A stretch of 64,000 nucleotides of DNA from assembly GCA_022843905.1 (NCBI GenBank), contig JALHMT010000018.1, forward strand, positions 6,344-70,343, read 5' to 3'. Below, piece by piece: positions 9,002 to 16,902 of this stretch (position 1 is the first letter of the stretch; each line of letters begins with the position of its first letter). The notes beneath the pieces are model-generated. The model ran no database searches. It saw only the letters and a program-made list of their open reading frames with translations, and was not told the DNA's origin. The stretch is from Rubrivivax sp. (GTDB lineage: Bacteria; Pseudomonadota; Gammaproteobacteria; Burkholderiales; Burkholderiaceae_C). The translations under genes were made by a program, and so were the position numbers.

Positions 9002-10582
9002 ATGACAAACGCCAAGATCTTCCCGGGCGCCCCCGCGGTCCACCACCAGGCCTCACGCCGCCTGTTCATGCGCCAGGCCAGCGCGCTGTCGCTGGCGGCC
9101 GGGGCGGGTGCGCCACTGGCCCTGAACCTGCTGGCAGCCGGCTCGGCCGCGGCACAGGGCGCTGGCGACTACCGCGCCATCGTGTGCCTCTTCATGTTCG
9201 GCGGCAACGATGCCTTCAACATGGTGCTGCCCACCGACAGCACGAGCTGGGCCGCCTACGCCGCCATGCGGTCGTCGATCGCGCTGCTGCCACCGGGCAC
9301 GCCGCCCAACGCCGGCGCGCCTGCAAGCTCGTCGGCGCGCTGGGGCGGTGTGCTGCCGATCGCACCCGCCCGCGCGCAAGGCCGAACGCATGCGCTGCAC
9401 CCGCTCATGGGCAGCCTGCAGTCGATGTTCGACAACGACCGGCGCCTGGCCATCGTCTCCAACGTGGGTCCGCTGGTCGCGCCCACCACCAAGGCGCAGT
9501 ACGCCCAGCCTTCTCACCCGCGGCCACCGCGCCTGTTCTCGCACAACGACCAGCAGAGCATGTGGCAGACCATGATGCCCGAGGGGGCCACGCTCGGATG
9601 GGGTGGGCGCCTGGCCGACGCGGTGGTGGGCGGCAATCAGCGGGCCGTGTTCACGGCCATCTCGGCCTCGGGCAGCGCGGTGTGGCTGTCAGGGCAGAGC
9701 GTGCGCCAGTACCAGGTCAGCGGGGCCGGTGCGCTGCGACTGGGGGCCGACAACAGCAACCTCGTCTACGGGTCCCCCACGGTGGCGCAGGCGCTGGCCC
9801 GCATCGCCCGCAGTGCCCCCGGCGGTCAGGGGGCTCACGTGCTCGAAGCCGACGTGGCAGCCATCGTCGACCGCTCGATCGCCTCCGAAGCCGTCCTGCG
9901 CGGCGCGCTGAGCCCGGCCAGCGCCCCGGCCTTCGGCACGCCGCCGGCCGCCAGCGGCAGCTACAACCCGGGCAGCGACCCCAAGCTGCAGTACCCGAGC
10001 CCGCTCAGCGGCCAGCCCGAGTTCAGCCCCCTGGCGCAGCAACTGCAGGTGGTGGCGCGGCTCGTCCAGGCGGGCGTGTCGGGCGCCACGGGCGTGCGCC
10101 GCCAGGTGTTCTTCGTCAGTCTGGGCGGCTTCGACACGCACAGCAACCAGGCCCCGCAGCACGCCGACCTGATGGCGCGGGTAGCCCACGCGATGCAGTA
10201 CTTCGACACGGCCCTGGGCGCGATCAACGCGCGCGAGCACGTCACCACCTTCACGGCCAGCGACTTCGGCCGCACCTTCACCAGCAACGGCGACGGCACC
10301 GACCATGGCTGGGGTGCGCACCAGTTCGTGATGGGGGGCGCGGTGCGCGGCGGCGACCTGTACGGCAGCGTGCCCACGCTGGTGGCCAGGAACCCGCGCA
10401 CGGGCGAATTCGACAGCCCCGATCAGGTGCGCAACGGCGCCCTGCTGCCCACCACCTCGGTGGACCAGCTCGGCGCCACGCTCGGGCGCTGGTTCGGCCT
10501 GTCGGACAGCCAGGCGCTGGAGGTGTTTCCGAACCTCGCCAACTTCAGCGTCGCCGCGCGCAACCTGGGCTTCATGGCCTGA
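9002..10582 (+). CDS. DUF1501 family Tat-exported protein
   Basis: A 526-residue protein. A twin-arginine leader is visible (RRLFMRQASALSLAAG) with cleavage likely after SAAAQ near residue 57. The mature part has the sulfatase/alkaline-phosphatase-like DUF1501 hallmarks: VCLFMFGGNDAFNMV, HPLMGSLQSMF, FFVSLGGFDTHSNQ and FTASDFGRTFTSNGDGTDHGWG. It is translated right behind the DUF1800 gene with AGGAG upstream, and the two are a conserved pair of unknown function. Tat export suggests folding, probably with a metal cofactor, before secretion. Confidence 0.9.
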   Translation: MTNAKIFPGAPAVHHQASRRLFMRQASALSLAAGAGAPLALNLLAAGSAAAQGAGDYRAIVCLFMFGGNDAFNMVLPTDSTSWAAYAAMRSSIALLPPGTPPNAGAPASSSARWGGVLPIAPARAQGRTHALHPLMGSLQSMFDNDRRLAIVSNVGPLVAPTTKAQYAQPSHPRPPRLFSHNDQQSMWQTMMPEGATLGWGGRLADAVVGGNQRAVFTAISASGSAVWLSGQSVRQYQVSGAGALRLGADNSNLVYGSPTVAQALARIARSAPGGQGAHVLEADVAAIVDRSIASEAVLRGALSPASAPAFGTPPAASGSYNPGSDPKLQYPSPLSGQPEFSPLAQQLQVVARLVQAGVSGATGVRRQVFFVSLGGFDTHSNQAPQHADLMARVAHAMQYFDTALGAINAREHVTTFTASDFGRTFTSNGDGTDHGWGAHQFVMGGAVRGGDLYGSVPTLVARNPRTGEFDSPDQVRNGALLPTTSVDQLGATLGRWFGLSDSQALEVFPNLANFSVAARNLGFMA

Positions 10583-10612
10583 AGCCTGGCCCGGGGGCAC
10601 CCGCCCGGGTGC

Positions 10613-10840
10613 TCAGGCCGGCCGCTCGACCTGGGGCACGTGGGGTTCGACCCGCTGGCCGTTGACGAAGACCTGATCGCCCACCACCTCGATCAGCATC
10701 GAACCCCAGCGCCCTTCCCAGACCTGGCGCAGCACGCCGGGGGCGGCCAGCGGCAGGGGTGCCTGCAGGGCTGCTTGCAGGGTTGCCTGCGAGGTCGGGC
10801 CGGCCTGCCGCAGCAGCTCGGGACGCAGGGGCGCGTTCAT
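10613..10840 (-). CDS. small conserved protein, second gene of a putative LexA-controlled unit
   Basis: A 75-residue protein with N-terminus MNAPLRPELLRQ and the core WEGRWGSMLIEVVGDQVFVNGQRVEP, which looks like a small beta-strand-rich domain. It follows the 30-residue gene on the same strand by 46 bases with no obvious terminator between, so both are probably read from the promoter at about 11002-11039. No signal peptide or membrane segment. The ribosome binding site is weak. Function unknown; the SOS-like promoter suggests a role after DNA damage (inference). Confidence 0.6.
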   Translation of the reverse strand: MNAPLRPELLRQAGPTSQATLQAALQAPLPLAAPGVLRQVWEGRWGSMLIEVVGDQVFVNGQRVEPHVPQVERPA

Positions 10841-10886
10841 GGCCGGGGAGGTCTCGTGGCGGCAGGGGACGGCCGTTGCGAAGCGA

Positions 10887-10979
10887 TCAGAACCAGCCCC
10901 ACACCTTCAGCAGCCAGCGCGGCAGGCGCTCGGGCTTGGGCTGGTAGACGAAGCGGTAGTCGGCCGGGGCGTTGCGCAT
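10887..10979 (-). CDS. 30-residue peptide, first gene of a putative LexA-controlled unit
   Basis: This very short gene encodes 30 residues beginning MRNAPADYRFVYQ and ending LPRWLLKVWGWF. AGGAG lies six bases before the ATG, a good ribosome binding site, and two overlapping LexA-like boxes cover the promoter just upstream. The C-terminal third is rich in tryptophan and hydrophobic residues with interspersed basic residues, and could form an amphipathic membrane-active helix. Length and control are reminiscent of SOS-induced small toxins such as TisB, but there is no sequence similarity I can point to. It could equally be a leader peptide for the 75-residue gene. Confidence 0.6.
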   Translation of the reverse strand: MRNAPADYRFVYQPKPERLPRWLLKVWGWF

Positions 10980-11001
10980 GGTTCACTCCTGTGGGGAAGT
11001 G

Positions 11002-11039
11002 AACTGTATGCAACTTCAGTACTGTACGCAAGCACAGTC
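11002..11039 (-). promoter_or_regulatory. tandem LexA-like boxes overlapping a promoter
   Basis: On the plus strand, CTGT-N8-ACAG (with flanks TACTGT and ACAGT) spans 11020-11039 and matches the LexA box of gammaproteobacteria and betaproteobacteria. A second, imperfect copy (CTGT-N8-TCAG) spans 11002-11021 and shares two bases with it. Read on the minus strand the same bases contain TTGCGT, 17 bases, then TACAGT, a plausible -35/-10 pair pointing at the 30-residue gene. LexA binding would block this promoter. Seen directly: the boxes and spacing. Inferred: SOS control. Confidence 0.65.
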
Positions 11040-11062
11040 TTCGATCTGCCGGCCCCGCCGCG

Positions 11063-12325
11063 TCAGCGAGCCTGCGCGAGGGCCGGGTCCTGCTGGATCA
11101 GGGTCTCCAGGCACTGCTCGCGGATGCCGTAGAAGTGCTTGACCTGATCGAGCTGTGCCAGCAGCTCCGGCCGGCGCTGCCGGGCCGCGGCGAGCGCCGC
11201 ACCGGTCTTCTTCACGGCCAGGATCATCTTGTTCTTGCTGGTGTGCTCCAGCGCCACGAATTCGAAGACCTGTGTCTCGTAGCCCTGTGCTTCCAGCAGC
11301 AGTGCACGCAGCGAGTCGGTCACCATCTCGGCTTCCTGGCCGAGGTGGATGCCGTGCTGCAGCAGCGGCCGCAGCAGCGGCGGCGTCTGCATCTGCGGGC
11401 GGATCTGCTTGTGGCAGCAGGGCGAGCACATGATGATGGACGCCCCCGCGCGCAGCCCGAGGTGGATGGCGTGGTCGGTGGCGGTGTCGCAGGCGTGCAG
11501 CGCGATCATCACGTCCAGCCGCGCGGTCGTGTACTGGCGCACGTCGCCCTGCTCGAAACGCAGGCCCGCCAGGCCGTGGCGCGCCGCCGCTTCGCCGCAA
11601 AGGCGCACCATGTCCTGGCGCAGTTCGACACCGGTGACCTGCGCGCCCCTGCCCAGGCGCGTGAGCCAGTCGTGCATCGCGAAGGTGAGGTAGCCCTTGC
11701 CCGAACCGAAGTCGGTGACGTGCACCTCGGCGCTGTCGGCCAGCGGGCTGCCCTTCAGCGCCGCGCCCAGCACCTCGATGAACCTGTTGATCTGCTTCCA
11801 CTTGCGTGCCATCGCCGGCACCAGCTGCAGCTCCCCCTTCACCGCATGCGTCAGGCCGAGGTCGGTCCAGAACGGCGACTGCAGCGACAGGTCGCGGTGC
11901 TTGGCCTTGTCGTGCGCCGGTGGTCCGGCCTCGGCCGCACCGCCTGGCGGCAGCTTGCCCACCCGCAGGCTCGGCTTGCCCTTGCGGCTGAAGGACAGCT
12001 GGATCTCGTGCGTGCGCGTCTGCAGGTGGGCGTGCTGGAACTCGGCGCCCAGCAGGGCCGCGATGCGGGCCAGCGCCTCGTCGGGCGGAAGGTTCTTGGT
12101 GACGTCCCGGGTGGCGTGGCGCCACAGGAAGCTCAGGTGCCGCTCGCCACGCAGGAGCAGTTCGCGCACCGTCACGCGCTCCAGGCCCGGCTCGCCGCCG
12201 ACGGGCCTGGACAACAGCAGCCTGACGAAGCTGCCGTCGACCCAGGCCGTGTGCAGCAGGCGCCTGAAGCGTTCCAGGGCGTCGGCACCGGCGGCCGGTG
12301 GGGGGCTGATGAGGTCGGTGAACAT
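11063..12325 (-). CDS. SAM-dependent methyltransferase (Methyltransf_32 type)
   Basis: A 420-residue protein. The C-terminal half is a class I methyltransferase: VTDFGSGKGYLTF is the SAM-binding glycine loop, DVMIALHACDTATD and the cysteine-rich CSPCCHKQIRPQ are diagnostic of the PF13679 family. The N-terminal 200 residues form a helical domain of unknown role, with basic patches that could contact nucleic acid. The substrate is not known; family members are suspected tRNA or protein methyltransferases. The start was set at the ATG before FTDLISPPP, because the sequence upstream is low-complexity and overlaps the divergent promoter region of the next operon. Confidence 0.8.
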   Translation of the reverse strand: MFTDLISPPPAAGADALERFRRLLHTAWVDGSFVRLLLSRPVGGEPGLERVTVRELLLRGERHLSFLWRHATRDVTKNLPPDEALARIAALLGAEFQHAHLQTRTHEIQLSFSRKGKPSLRVGKLPPGGAAEAGPPAHDKAKHRDLSLQSPFWTDLGLTHAVKGELQLVPAMARKWKQINRFIEVLGAALKGSPLADSAEVHVTDFGSGKGYLTFAMHDWLTRLGRGAQVTGVELRQDMVRLCGEAAARHGLAGLRFEQGDVRQYTTARLDVMIALHACDTATDHAIHLGLRAGASIIMCSPCCHKQIRPQMQTPPLLRPLLQHGIHLGQEAEMVTDSLRALLLEAQGYETQVFEFVALEHTSKNKMILAVKKTGAALAAARQRRPELLAQLDQVKHFYGIREQCLETLIQQDPALAQAR

Positions 12326-12496
12326 CGGGGGGCGGGACTCGAGGGCCGATTCTGAGTCATGCGCGGTTCGGCTTGCCGCGACCCCGGGCCGGCACGCCCC
12401 GGCGGCCCCGGCCACGGGCACGCGAAGGATTTGTGACAGTTCCATGTATCGATCGTGCGGGCAGCTCGTCTGTGCGCCCATGCCGGCGGCCCCGGC

Positions 12497-12515
12497 CATG
12501 ACACCGTCATGACTG
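12497..12515. promoter_or_regulatory. palindrome upstream of the polyphosphate-like operon
   Basis: CATGAC-ACC-GTCATG (12497-12511) is a perfect inverted repeat 36 bases before the DUF4956 start. Read on the minus strand, the overlapping stretch 12498-12515 also looks like two Pho-box half sites seven bases long, four apart (CAGTCAT and GTGTCAT). Either a palindrome-binding regulator or PhoB could be involved. The orientation is wrong for classical PhoB activation of the downstream operon, so this is only a candidate site. Confidence 0.3.
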
Positions 12516-12546
12516 GCCGCTTCCGACCGTCACCACAGGACTCCCG

Positions 12547-13137
12547 ATGAGCTTTCCCTCTCTGCAGGACTTCCCCGACGCCGCCCCCCTGCTGGCCAGG
12601 CTGGCCATCGACCTCGCGGCCATGCTGCTGCTCGTCTTCGGCCTGTACTACCGGCGCTACCGGGACAAGGAGCTCGTCACCGCGGCCGCGCTGTTCAACG
12701 TCTTCATCTTCGCAGTGCTGACGGTGCTGTCCAAGGTGGACTTCGGTCTCGCCGCGGGCTTCGGCCTGTTCGCCATCCTGGCGATGTTCACGCTGCGCTC
12801 CGAGCCGATCGGCAAGACCGAGATCACCTACTTCTTCGGCAGCGTGGGCATCGCCGTCATCTGCGCCGTGCAGGGCACCACGCTGCCCTTCGTGGCGGCG
12901 ATGACGTCCCTGGTCGTGGGGGGCGCCTGGATCATCGACCACCCGCGCGTGCTGCAGTCGGTGGACGGCATCCGCATCACGCTGGACAAGATCGACGGGC
13001 ACGCCCTGTCGGACCCCGCGGTGATGCGCGCCGAGCTGTCGCGGCGGCTCGGCGTGGACGTCATGTCCTACCAGATCACCGCGCTCGACTACATCAACGA
13101 CATGGCGCGACTGCATGTCTTCTACCGCAAGTCCTGA
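12547..13137 (+). CDS. DUF4956 membrane protein
   Basis: A 196-residue protein. Four hydrophobic segments lie in residues about 15-135 (LAIDLAAMLLLVFGLYY, AALFNVFIFAVLTVL, FGLAAGFGLFAILAMFTL, YFFGSVGIAVICAV), followed by a cytoplasmic alpha/beta tail of about 60 residues. The RSEPIGKTEITYFFG segment is typical of DUF4956. This family is regularly encoded beside VTC-domain proteins, as here (28 bases), and is thought to be the membrane partner of those polyphosphate-polymerase-like enzymes. It heads a tightly packed four-gene operon. Confidence 0.9.
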   Translation: MSFPSLQDFPDAAPLLARLAIDLAAMLLLVFGLYYRRYRDKELVTAAALFNVFIFAVLTVLSKVDFGLAAGFGLFAILAMFTLRSEPIGKTEITYFFGSVGIAVICAVQGTTLPFVAAMTSLVVGGAWIIDHPRVLQSVDGIRITLDKIDGHALSDPAVMRAELSRRLGVDVMSYQITALDYINDMARLHVFYRKS

Positions 13138-13165
13138 ACACCCGAACCCCGCACAAGGACACCTC

Positions 13166-14002
13166 ATGAGCCGACCTCCGCGTCCCGACGACTGGCTGAC
13201 CTCGGCCTTCGCGCCCATCAGCCTGAAGGCCCTGAACCAGAAGGCCGCCATGCTCGAACGGCTGGACAACAAGTACGTGGTGCGCGCCCCCGTGCTGGCG
13301 GCCGCCGCCGAAGAGCTGGCCGACCTGTTCGACGTGCTGGAGATCGACGGCCAGCGCAGCTTCACCTACGAGACCTGCTACTTCGACGACGCCGAGCGCC
13401 GCAGCTACCACGACCACCACCAGGGCCGGCGGCAGCGCATGAAGGTGCGCATCCGCCGCTATGTCGAAGCGGCGCTGTGCTTCGTCGAGGTCAAGCTGAA
13501 GGACAGGCGCGGCGTCACCGTGAAGAAGCGCCTGCCCTACGACCCGGCCCTGTTCGGCACGCTCGACCAGCGTGCCCTGGACCACGTCGAAGCCGCCTGG
13601 CAGGCGCTCTACGGCCGGCCGTTTGAGCGCCCGCTGGAGCCCGTGCTGGTGATGAGCTACCGCCGCATCACGCTGGTGGCGCGCGAAGGCGGCGAACGCA
13701 TGACGATAGACACCGGCATCCACTTCGAGGGGCTCTCTGCCACGCCCGATGGCCGCCCGGCGCAACAGCGCACCGACGACGAGGTCTTCATCGTCGAGAC
13801 CAAGTCGGCGCAGGGCCGCGGCATCGCCGACCGCATCCTGCGCCGTCACCACCAGCACCCCACCAACGGCTGCTCCAAGTACTGCGTGGGCATGAGCCTG
13901 ACCGGTGCCGTCGAGCGCTTCAACCGCTTCCGCCCGGCGCTGCGCAAGCTGGGTGCGCTGCCACCAGCACCGAGCACCCGGGAGGTCTCGCATGTCGCAT
14001 GA
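13166..14002 (+). CDS. VTC-domain protein, polyphosphate-polymerase-like
   Basis: A 278-residue single-domain protein of the triphosphate-tunnel fold. Conserved tunnel residues are visible in order: ERLDNKYVV, ETCYFDD, MKVRIRRY, FVEVKLKDRRG, VKKRLPY, SYRRITL, MTIDTGIHF and EVFIVETKS. In yeast Vtc4 this domain makes polyphosphate from ATP. Bacterial homologues next to DUF4956 are presumed to act similarly, but activity is generally unproven. The ATG follows ACAAGGACACCTC. An earlier in-frame codon would overlap the DUF4956 gene and was rejected. Confidence 0.9.
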   Translation: MSRPPRPDDWLTSAFAPISLKALNQKAAMLERLDNKYVVRAPVLAAAAEELADLFDVLEIDGQRSFTYETCYFDDAERRSYHDHHQGRRQRMKVRIRRYVEAALCFVEVKLKDRRGVTVKKRLPYDPALFGTLDQRALDHVEAAWQALYGRPFERPLEPVLVMSYRRITLVAREGGERMTIDTGIHFEGLSATPDGRPAQQRTDDEVFIVETKSAQGRGIADRILRRHHQHPTNGCSKYCVGMSLTGAVERFNRFRPALRKLGALPPAPSTREVSHVA

Positions 14003-14228
14003 CCCGGAGCGCGCCGGCACGCCCATCGACCTGGGCGCCATCGCCGACAAGGTGCTGCGCAGCCTGTCCATCGACGTGCCGCGCGCACGCGTGGACCGCC
14101 TGCTGACCGAACTGCTGGAACAGGAGTTCAGCACCGCACGTGTCACCACCTTCCTGCCGGTGTTCCTGCATCGCGTGGCCTGCGAAACCCTGCGTCGCGA
14201 AACCCGGCATGACGTGGCCGCGCGCTGA
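13992..14228 (+). CDS. small helical protein in the VTC operon
   Basis: A 78-residue protein predicted to be almost wholly alpha-helical (ADKVLRSLSIDVPRARVDRLLTEL and FSTARVTTFLPVFLHRVACETL helices). It resembles small three-helix proteins of the DUF3562 kind, but I am not certain. It overlaps the 3' end of the VTC gene by 11 bases, with GGAGG just upstream, and its own 3' end overlaps the next gene by 20 bases, so the three are translationally coupled. Role unknown; it may be a regulator or small subunit of the polymerase. Confidence 0.65.
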   Translation: MSHDPERAGTPIDLGAIADKVLRSLSIDVPRARVDRLLTELLEQEFSTARVTTFLPVFLHRVACETLRRETRHDVAAR

Positions 14229-15243
14229 CCGCCGGCCACACGCACCTACGCGGTGGCGGGCGGTGCTGGCCGCGGCCTGGCTGTGCACGCTGCCGACCGC
14301 CGTTCTCCCGCAGTCGGAGCCCGCCGGTTGGCAGGCGGTGATCGAACAGGTGGTCGTGCTGGACGCACCGGCGCCGGGGGACCCCGCCCCGCGTGGCAAG
14401 GACCGCACGCTGGAGCTCTCGGCGCTGGCCTGGGACGCGCCGGCCCAGGTGCTGGTGGCCGCGTCGGACCGCGGACGCCTGTACCGATACCGGCTGGGCA
14501 GCACCGGCGGCCCGCTGCAGCCGCAGCCGGTCTCCACACAGCGCCTGGAACGAGGTGCCGGCGGCGTGCGGCCCAACGTCGAAGGCCTGGCCTGGCGACC
14601 CACCGCGGAAGGCGGCGAGCTGCTGCTGGCCGAGGAGATGGGCAGCGCGGTGCAACGACGAGCCGCCGACGGCGCCCTGCTCGGCACCCTGCCCTGGCCC
14701 GCGGCCGTGGCCGACGCGCTGGCCGCCAGGTCGGCCGGTCAGGCCGCCCACGGGGTCGAGGCCATCGGCCACCACCCGCGGCACGGCCTGCTGGCGGCGC
14801 TGCAGCGGCCCCTGCGGCTGACCGTGGCGCAGCGGCAGCGTGCACCGGTCGATGCCGACGGCGCACCCGCCCGCGCGGCACACTGGGTGCACGCTGCCGA
14901 CGGCGCCCGCTGGGGCTTCGTGACGGCCGGCCCGCGCAGCCAGCTCAAGGCGCTGGAAGTGATGAGCGACGGTTCCCTGCTGCTGCTGGAACGCGTGCAG
15001 CAGCCGCGACAGGCACCGATGCAGGCCTTGCTGCGACGGCTGGACCCGAAGCGGTGCGACGGCTCGGGCCTGTGCGAAGCGCCCGTCCTGGAACAGCGGC
15101 CCGCCGCGCTGGTCGGCCTGGACAACTTCGAGGGGCTGGCCTGCGCGCCGGCGCCCGAAGGGCCTTGCTGGATGGTCAGCGACGACGGCGGTGGAGACTC
15201 CCGGCCGACCCGGCTGGTGCAGTTCAGGCTGGCCAGGCCCTGA
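14209..15243 (+). CDS. exported phytase-like esterase family protein
   Basis: A 344-residue protein starting inside the preceding gene. Basic residues followed by a hydrophobic stretch (RWRAVLAAAWLCTLPTAVLPQ) form a signal peptide of about 30 residues. The rest is a beta-propeller-like 'esterase-like activity of phytase' domain (PF13449): LELSALAWD, VEGLAWRP, EAIGHHP, LKALEVMSDGSLLLLER and DNFEGLACAP. It is probably periplasmic and may hydrolyse a phosphate or other ester. Its place as last gene of the DUF4956-VTC operon suggests a link to phosphate or polyphosphate handling (inference). Confidence 0.8.
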   Translation: MTWPRADRRPHAPTRWRAVLAAAWLCTLPTAVLPQSEPAGWQAVIEQVVVLDAPAPGDPAPRGKDRTLELSALAWDAPAQVLVAASDRGRLYRYRLGSTGGPLQPQPVSTQRLERGAGGVRPNVEGLAWRPTAEGGELLLAEEMGSAVQRRAADGALLGTLPWPAAVADALAARSAGQAAHGVEAIGHHPRHGLLAALQRPLRLTVAQRQRAPVDADGAPARAAHWVHAADGARWGFVTAGPRSQLKALEVMSDGSLLLLERVQQPRQAPMQALLRRLDPKRCDGSGLCEAPVLEQRPAALVGLDNFEGLACAPAPEGPCWMVSDDGGGDSRPTRLVQFRLARP

Positions 15244-15324
15244 TCGCGCCGGACCTGGGGTCATCGCATCTTTCCAGCAAATTGACACGGTGGCCGCTGA
15301 CCAGACCACTGCGACAAGCTCCTG

Positions 15325-16125
15325 CACTGCCGATCCGACCGTTGGACGAGGAAGTGGAGCCGCGCAAGACCCGGGAGGCGGTCTTCAAGCACATCGGCTC
15401 CGTCCAGTTGCCCGACCTGCTGATGGAGGTCGACGCCGCCACGCACTTCAGCGCGGCGCTGCTGGCCCGCCGTCCGTCGTCGAGCAACGAGTAGCTGGCC
15501 GTCTACGGTACGATGCTCCTGCTCGAGCGCAAGTTGTTCGTGCCCAGGGGTTGGCCAGTGCCCGAAAGCCTCGACGGTGTCACCGTGCACCGGGTGTCGA
15601 TCAAGGCGATCGATTGCGGGTGGGACGACCTGGCGCGCCTGGCGGCCTCAATTCGGGCGGGCGAGGTGTCTGCCGCGCACGCCATCCACCGGCTGGGGTC
15701 GTCAGCGGTCGGCGATCTGCTGCACCGCGCGGCCGAACAACTTGGGCGTTTGCTGCGGATGCTGTTTCTGTGCGACGACCTGGCGATCCCGGACTATCGG
15801 CGCGACATCCACACGCTGCTCGACCGGGGGAGTCGGCGCACCAACTGCAGCGCGCCATTCATGGCGGACAAGCGGCTACCAAGCGTGGCCGCCGGCGACA
15901 GGAGATGGCGGCCATCTCGGGCGCTCATGCCTTGCTCACCAACATCGTACTGGCCTGGAACACGAATCGCATGGACGGCGTCGTGGCGAGGCTCAAGCAT
16001 GACGGCGTCGGCATCGAAGTGGACTGGCTGCGGCGGGTCGGACCGGCGCACGTCACGCACATCAATTTCCGGGGGACGTTCCGGTTCAAGGCCGAACGGT
16101 ACGCGGACGTGTGCTGGCACTGCGG
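15325..16125 (+). pseudogene. tnpA: Tn3-family transposase remnant, catalytic core deleted
   Basis: Pieces of a Tn3 TnpA are recognisable but spread over two frames. The first part (IGSVQLPDLLMEVDAATHFS) ends at an in-frame TAG at 15492 inside what should read ELLAVYG. After only a few residues the frame jumps to the C-terminal region (KLFVPRGWPVP, HLAASIRAG-like LAASIRAG, LGRLLRMLFLCDD, DIHTLLDRG). It then shifts frame again in a run of five G near 15829 and continues as ESAHQLQRAIHGG, LLTNIVLAWNTNRMD and HINFRGTFRFKAERYAD. Several hundred residues holding the catalytic DDE are missing. Non-functional; the 38-bp terminal repeats were not found. Confidence 0.8.
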
Positions 16126-16810
16126 CCATGCTCTGGTCATCCTGCAGACCTTCACGCGCAGCCACGCGATCCGTGCACCGCCTGCGGGGCGGACTCGATG
16201 AACAACAGGCACGCTCAGAACCAAGTTCCGGCGCCGCTCGCTGCGCCACCGGCTGGGCAGCAACGCGTCAGCCACCTCTGGATGCGCAGCAAGCCCGCTC
16301 GTGCCGCCTTCCGAAGAACCAACATCCATGCCGAAGCCTTCTGCAGCACGTGCCCCGGCGACAGTCTGAGCACCGGCATCGGCATGCGCGTGCGACGGGA
16401 TCGGCCCCAATCGCCATAGACGCGAATCGTCCTTCGAACCACTGCGGCATGCCCCACGGTTTCCTCCCTTGGGGCTTGTCCAACACCTGCCCTCAGGGCG
16501 GTGCCAAGCGCGCTTCTGTGGCGTGCCACGGGCAGGTATCGGACAACCCTGAACAGGAGCCGCCTAGAATTAGCCGCCGGAAAGCTGTCACCGGTCGAGC
16601 AGTAGAGAGTGCTCAACTTCGACAAGGAGACAGGCCAGGTCCACACACCATTCCAGAGGGCGGCGATGAAGGCCGGACTTGGCTGGAAACGGACAGGCAT
16701 TCGAGGCCAAGACGGTAGCGAGGTTGCTGCCGCCGGAGAGTGCACATGAAGGCAAAAAGCACCTGCCGTGATTACAGCAAAGAGTGACGAGGAAGTCGGG
16801 GGCTCACCCA
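16126..16810. other. unassigned sequence between Tn3 remnant and PEP-CTERM gene
   Basis: About 685 bases without a supported gene. Open frames on both strands are short, overlapping and without recognisable motifs. Base composition is visibly less G+C-rich than the flanking chromosome. It is probably debris of mobile elements. Confidence 0.5.
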
Positions 16811-16851
16811 GAAATAGAAAAGTCCTGTAATCCCGTCGGGACCACAGGACT
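16811..16851 (-). terminator. Rho-independent terminator of the PEP-CTERM gene
   Basis: The arms AGTCCTGT and ACAGGACT (16821-16828 and 16844-16851) enclose a second pairing TCCC/GGGA around GTC. On the minus strand the stem is followed by TTTTCTATTT. It lies about 50 bases past the stop codon of the minus-strand PEP-CTERM gene. Confidence 0.8.
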
Positions 16852-16902
16852 GCTATGACACGCCGCCGACATCATCGGCGCGGCCACATCCAGCCAGGAC
16901 GC

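Noticed and set aside
16215-16745. A 176-codon minus-strand frame in the region after the Tn3 remnant.
   Set aside because: No recognisable family, no ribosome binding site and competing frames of equal length on the other strand; treated as non-coding debris.
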